This document shows positions 60,130 through 64,000 of a DNA stretch of 64,000 bases, one piece after another; the first letter of the stretch is position 1, and each line of letters begins with the position of its first letter. The DNA comes from Mesobacillus jeotgali (GTDB taxonomy: Bacteria; Bacillota; Bacilli; Bacillales; Cytobacillaceae), in NCBI RefSeq assembly GCF_002874535.1, contig NZ_CP025025.1, positions 1,659,526-1,723,525 of the forward strand, read 5' to 3'. The position numbers and the translations under genes were made by a program. The notes beneath the pieces are model-generated. The model was not told the DNA's origin and ran no database searches. It was given only the letters and a program-made list of their open reading frames with translations.

Positions 60130-62070
60130 TCACAGTGCATTTTGGATTACCTTCTTTGCGTAGAGCACCGAAAGGATCCCGAAAATCGAGTATAATACAG
60201 TATAGAGAGTCATCACGATGAACATTGGCATCCAAAGTTCTGTCCCGAAAAGAAACCATCCCGACTTTACGGCAAAATAACTATGCATAAGGCCAATGAC
60301 TAATGGTATGCCGAAGTTAAAAGCTTGTTTTGCCTGAATTCCTCTTAGTAAATCCCCTTGTGTAAAACCAAGTTTTCTCAATATCGTATAATTTGGCTTT
60401 TCATCTTCGCTTTGGTCCATTTGTTTAAAATAGAGGATGCAGCCTGAAGTAACGAGAAAAGTTAACCCAAGAAATCCGACTATAAACATGGCTAGTCCCA
60501 TCTGTCTTTTTTGAATATTTGTGTTATCAAGTCGTGATTCATTCATGGCTTCTTCATTATACTTTTTCTCATTGAATAGGGTATTTGCTTTAATAAGATC
60601 CTTTCCTTCCTTAATATCAACCCCAATATAAAGTGACGAGCTTCTTTGGATAGAAGGATCCAAGTCACCCTTTAATTCTTTGAAGACGCTGTCGTCAACG
60701 ACTGCAACCGGAGAACCACCAAAATATCTGGAGATTGGGTAATCTTTTTTCATTCCAAGATATTGCATGTAAAGGGTATTCTTATTGCCGATGAGCTCAA
60801 TCGGTCCAGAGTCTTTCATGGAAATGAATTTCATCATGATGTCGCTGTAACCTGTCAGATACATTTCGTCTTTGGCAAGATCAAATCCAGCAACGGACTT
60901 TTCGCTTATTACAGAAACGCTCATTGCCTTAGGATCCTGAGTATACTCCTCCATTTTCATTCCGATAATATCCTCTGCATTCATCACGGCCTGGAGTACT
61001 TCGATTTTTGTTTCTCTAAAGGGAATTCCATTTGATTTCAAGTCTTCTTCAAACCGATTTGCGGCTTCATCTGTAACAAATGAAAAGTTAGCTGGAACAT
61101 TGTTTTTCGCTATCTGTTCTGCCGAATAATAAGATATATAGCTTAAGGACAATAGTCCAATGGCCAGTCCAGATACAGTCGTGATGATCGTCAGAAGGAC
61201 TGAGTTTGATTTCATCCGGAACATGATTGAAGATAAAGATAGCACTTCATTTATGTTCAAATACCCGCCCTTCTTTTTCCTGATCAGGTTGGCAATCGTG
61301 CTAACCGACCCTTTATAAAAAAGGTAGGTTCCAATGATGACGGAACCAAGGGTGAAAATCATCGCCAGGAACAAATGCATCATTGTCGTGAGGTTACCAT
61401 TGAACAATTGGGTAGAAACATAATATCCCGCGATAATCAGCGCAATTCCGATAAACCCGACGAGCATTTCCAAAAGAGAAAGCTTTTTCACCCTTGATTC
61501 AGATGAAGATACAACATGGAACAAGGACAGAATGCTTTGCCTTTTTATAAAAATATAGTTCATAAGCATGATCACTCCATAAATACATGAGAATACGATC
61601 AATGTTTGAGTTAAAGCAGTACCAGAGAAGGTAAGGGAGGCAATCCCATCAACCTGGGTTATTTTGAATAATATCATCAGAATTAACTTTGATATGGAAA
61701 AGCCTAAAAATATCCCAATTGCCAATGAGAGATAATACAGGATCAAGTTTTCTGCGCTCAGAATCCTGAAAATTCTGCTCTTGGTCATACCAACTAATTG
61801 AAATAAGCCAATTTCCTTGCTTCTCCTTTTAATAAAAATGTTGTTGGCATACAGTAAAAATACCGTGACGATTCCTACAAGCAAAATGGAAGCCGCCTTG
61901 ATTGCAGCGCCACCTTTAATGGTACCTTTTGTTTCGTCCAGTGCAGGATCGTATTGAAGGGTGACAAACGCAAAATACAAGGCAACACTGAACATAAGCG
62001 CAAAAATATATAGATAATAATTTTTTAAGTTTTTCTTCAAGTTGCGCAGCATGAGTTGATTAATGCTCAT
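60130..62070 (-). CDS. Bce-type ABC transporter permease (FtsX-like)
   Basis: A 646-residue membrane protein with ten predicted spans and a large extracellular domain of about 200 residues (between about 300 and 520), the layout of BceB-type permeases, which sense and remove peptide antibiotics such as bacitracin. Features: [37 protein letters not shown] and the C-terminal [20 protein letters not shown]. Start ATG at 62070 after GGGAGGCG. Overlaps the ATPase gene by 11 bp. Confidence 0.92.
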   Translation of the reverse strand: MSINQLMLRNLKKNLKNYYLYIFALMFSVALYFAFVTLQYDPALDETKGTIKGGAAIKAASILLVGIVTVFLLYANNIFIKRRSKEIGLFQLVGMTKSRIFRILSAENLILYYLSLAIGIFLGFSISKLILMILFKITQVDGIASLTFSGTALTQTLIVFSCIYGVIMLMNYIFIKRQSILSLFHVVSSSESRVKKLSLLEMLVGFIGIALIIAGYYVSTQLFNGNLTTMMHLFLAMIFTLGSVIIGTYLFYKGSVSTIANLIRKKKGGYLNINEVLSLSSIMFRMKSNSVLLTIITTVSGLAIGLLSLSYISYYSAEQIAKNNVPANFSFVTDEAANRFEEDLKSNGIPFRETKIEVLQAVMNAEDIIGMKMEEYTQDPKAMSVSVISEKSVAGFDLAKDEMYLTGYSDIMMKFISMKDSGPIELIGNKNTLYMQYLGMKKDYPISRYFGGSPVAVVDDSVFKELKGDLDPSIQRSSSLYIGVDIKEGKDLIKANTLFNEKKYNEEAMNESRLDNTNIQKRQMGLAMFIVGFLGLTFLVTSGCILYFKQMDQSEDEKPNYTILRKLGFTQGDLLRGIQAKQAFNFGIPLVIGLMHSYFAVKSGWFLFGTELWMPMFIVMTLYTVLYSIFGILSVLYAKKVIQNAL

Positions 62071-62821
62071 ATTGAACGCCTCCCAACACACCTTGGGTTT
62101 TCATAATATCCTTGAAAAATGCCTGGCGTCCTTGATCTCCCTTAACCAATTCCGTAAAAATTTGACCGTCCTTTATGAAGATGACACGACTGGAATAGCT
62201 GGCAGCAACCGGATCGTGTGTTACCATCGCGATGGTCGCTGTTCTTTTAAGGTTCAATTCACTCAGCTTATTCAAGAGGTCGGAAGCCGATTTTGAATCA
62301 AGCGCACCTGTCGGTTCATCTGCAAAAATGATACTTGGTTCATGGATAAAGGCTCTTGCTGCTGAAGTACGCTGTTTTTGTCCACCCGAAATTTCATTTG
62401 GATATTTATTTTGGATATCGATGATTCCCAGTTCAGCAGCTAAAGCCTCGAACTTTTGGTCAGCCTCTTTCTTCGGTGTTTTACTGATAGACAATGGCAA
62501 AAGTATATTTTCTTTTACTGTCAGTGTATCAAGCAAATTGTAATCCTGAAATATGAACCCAAGATGATGCTTGCGGAATTGTGCAAGTTGTTTTTCCTTC
62601 ATCCTTGTAATCTCATTTCCTTCTATCTTAATTGAACCATCACTGACACGGTCTATAGAGGATAAGACATTCAACAAAGTTGTTTTTCCAGAACCGGATG
62701 CACCCATGATACTGAGGAATTCACCCTTTTGAATCTTAATATCCAGTCCTTTTAAAACTTCCTGTTTATTGAATTTGTTGCCGTATGTTTTATATAGTTT
62801 ATTAGCTTCTAAAACAATCAT
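62060..62821 (-). CDS. Bce-type ABC transporter ATP-binding protein
   Basis: A 253-residue MacB/BceA-type ATPase with Walker [11 protein letters not shown]-loop FIFQDYNLL, signature [15 protein letters not shown] (ISGGQ) and Walker [18 protein letters not shown] at 62821 after AAAGGAAGTG. It works with the permease encoded directly downstream, and the kinase/regulator genes lie upstream. Confidence 0.94.
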   Translation of the reverse strand: MIVLEANKLYKTYGNKFNKQEVLKGLDIKIQKGEFLSIMGASGSGKTTLLNVLSSIDRVSDGSIKIEGNEITRMKEKQLAQFRKHHLGFIFQDYNLLDTLTVKENILLPLSISKTPKKEADQKFEALAAELGIIDIQNKYPNEISGGQKQRTSAARAFIHEPSIIFADEPTGALDSKSASDLLNKLSELNLKRTATIAMVTHDPVAASYSSRVIFIKDGQIFTELVKGDQGRQAFFKDIMKTQGVLGGVQYEH

Positions 62822-62919
62822 CTCTACACTTCCTTTCTTTGTTATCATCATTATAGAATCCAGCCATTTCCTTTTCCTTCGAATCAGCGAACAATCAACA
62901 AAGGCATGTGACATTTTTG

Positions 62920-63924
62920 TCACATGCCTGTTATCCGCACAAAATCATTACTTCTAGGAAAGGTAAGACTGAAATTACTTCCTTTTCCTGGCTGAGATTT
63001 CACCCCAATTTGAATCAAAAGCGGTTTAGCAGCCTTGCTTGCCAAATATAAGCCCATGCCTGATGCTGCTTTGTCCTGATGGTGGGCTGTTGAAGTAAAG
63101 CCCTTCTCAAAAATTCTTGGAAGGTCGCGAGATTCGATTCCTCTTCCTTGATCAATCACTTCCAACACAACCTGTCCGTTGCTTTCAAAGCTTCGTATCG
63201 ATATATCTGAATCCTCACTGTACTTTACTGAATTCGTTAACAGCTGTCTAATAATGAAAGATAACCATTTTGCATCTGTTAATACTTCTTTTATCTGTAA
63301 TTCAACTTCAAAACCAATGCCTTTTTGGATACACCATGACTGCAAATTCTTAATTTCTCCAAAAATTAAGGTTTCCAAATTTGTCGATTCAATATACAAG
63401 TCATTTTCCATAAAAGGAATCCGTTTTTTATGGAGTTGCTGGTCCAGTAAAAGATGGATCCGCAGCCATTCATACGTCAGCTCTTTCTTCAAGGAAGAAT
63501 CGTTCAATCGATCAATCATAAGGTGCATGGCAGTAAGCGGTGTTTTTACTTCATGTATCCAGGAGAGTATTTCATCCTTTTCCTGCTCCAGCTGAAAATC
63601 ATTTTCTTCTCCAGTTTTTCTCAAGCTTTCTGTTTGTTTGATAAAGCGATCTACGACCATTTTTTCAAATGGACTGAATGGTTCAGGGATTCGTGATAAG
63701 TCAAAAACGTCATCATGGTCTGCAAGCTCATGGTAAAATTTCATTTCCTTCTGAAAGCGAATGAACAAAAAGATAGCAAAGAGAATCGTAGATAAAAATG
63801 CATAATAAATAATTGAATTGAGAGGCAAAGCTGAATCGATATAGGCAATAAAGATTAATAGTACATGATGTGTAAAAAACATGATGATCCAACTGCGCCG
63901 TTCTCTCAGGTATGTTTTAACCAT
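62920..63924 (-). CDS. Intramembrane-sensing histidine kinase (BceS-like)
   Basis: A 334-residue kinase with two closely spaced N-terminal membrane helices (about 12-57) and almost no extracellular loop, as in BceS. H-box [15 protein letters not shown], then an HATPase domain with NSVKYS (N box) and [19 protein letters not shown] (G boxes). In this class the kinase is activated by flux through the partner transporter. Its start overlaps the regulator's stop (ATGGTTAA). Confidence 0.93.
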   Translation of the reverse strand: MVKTYLRERRSWIIMFFTHHVLLIFIAYIDSALPLNSIIYYAFLSTILFAIFLFIRFQKEMKFYHELADHDDVFDLSRIPEPFSPFEKMVVDRFIKQTESLRKTGEENDFQLEQEKDEILSWIHEVKTPLTAMHLMIDRLNDSSLKKELTYEWLRIHLLLDQQLHKKRIPFMENDLYIESTNLETLIFGEIKNLQSWCIQKGIGFEVELQIKEVLTDAKWLSFIIRQLLTNSVKYSEDSDISIRSFESNGQVVLEVIDQGRGIESRDLPRIFEKGFTSTAHHQDKAASGMGLYLASKAAKPLLIQIGVKSQPGKGSNFSLTFPRSNDFVRITGM

Positions 63925-64000
63925 CTGTCATTTCCTCTTCAACCGCGATATATCCCTGTCCCACCTTTGTTTCTATTTTATTGCCTAAACCAAGCTCCTC
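63917..64000 (-). CDS. Response regulator (BceR/OmpR-like), C-terminal end
   Basis: Only the last 27 residues are in the window: EELGLGNKIETKVGQGYIAV followed by EEEMTDG, the wing-and-tail of an OmpR-type winged helix (IxTxxGxGY). It overlaps the kinase start by 8 bp, completing the RR-HK-ATPase-permease order of Bce modules. Confidence 0.82.
   Translation of the reverse strand, partial: EELGLGNKIETKVGQGYIAVEEEMTDG

Overview
This window is chromosomal DNA of an endospore-forming Bacillaceae bacterium. Both ends keep the Bacillus subtilis order (ynbB-glnR-glnA on the left; lexA-yneA-yneB-ynzC-tkt on the right). Promoters are of SigA type, several start codons are TTG or GTG, ribosome sites are strong, and GlnR boxes, SOS boxes and CcpA cre sites fit Bacillus consensus. 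A Bce-type sensor/ABC module closes the window. Mesobacillus/Cytobacillus-like relatives are plausible, but the species cannot be read from here.

Region by region: 1-2.3 kb is the GlnR/glutamine synthetase operon. 2.7-17 kb is a phenylacetate (paa) catabolic block: paaK, paaABCD, an EthD-like protein, crotonases, an aldehyde dehydrogenase, a hydroxyacyl-CoA dehydrogenase, a thiolase and the repressor paaX, followed by a P1 peptidase, a nitroreductase and a PaaY-like protein. 17-21.4 kb has a nitronate monooxygenase-like gene and a substrate-binding protein/permease/ATPase transporter. 21.7-31.9 kb is a Phe/Tyr catabolic block: a FlK-like thioesterase, phenylalanine dehydrogenase, a 2-oxoacid dehydrogenase E1a/E1b/E2 set, 4-hydroxyphenylpyruvate dioxygenase, an aromatic aminotransferase, a flavin reductase, a fumarylacetoacetate hydrolase and homogentisate dioxygenase. 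The natural reading is Phe -> phenylpyruvate -> phenylacetyl-CoA -> paa ring cleavage, with Tyr going through homogentisate. The transporter and paaK share a 14-bp palindrome next to their promoters, which suggests joint control.

32-41 kb holds an extra RNase J paralogue, a SWIM/SNF2 helicase, a striking Prx-chemoreceptor fusion whose peroxidatic Cys codon is an in-frame TGA followed by a SECIS-like hairpin (a candidate selenoprotein), a divergent RsbR-like stressosome protein, a 38-residue membrane protein and an aminoglycoside adenylyltransferase. 41-52.6 kb is an accessory stretch of small, mostly co-oriented genes (GNATs, Nudix, DUFs, small membrane proteins) containing three broken genes. 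52.7-59.5 kb returns to core genes: a YpvA-like helicase, the SOS locus and transketolase. 59.6-64 kb has a VOC protein and the Bce-like module.

Four intergenic arrays of degenerate repeats (2.4, 14.3, 32.0 and 41.2 kb) have different sequences, yet their periods (21, 52, 20/21 and 52 bp) all equal whole numbers of DNA helical turns. I do not recognise them. Together with the candidate selenoprotein they are the least explained structures here.
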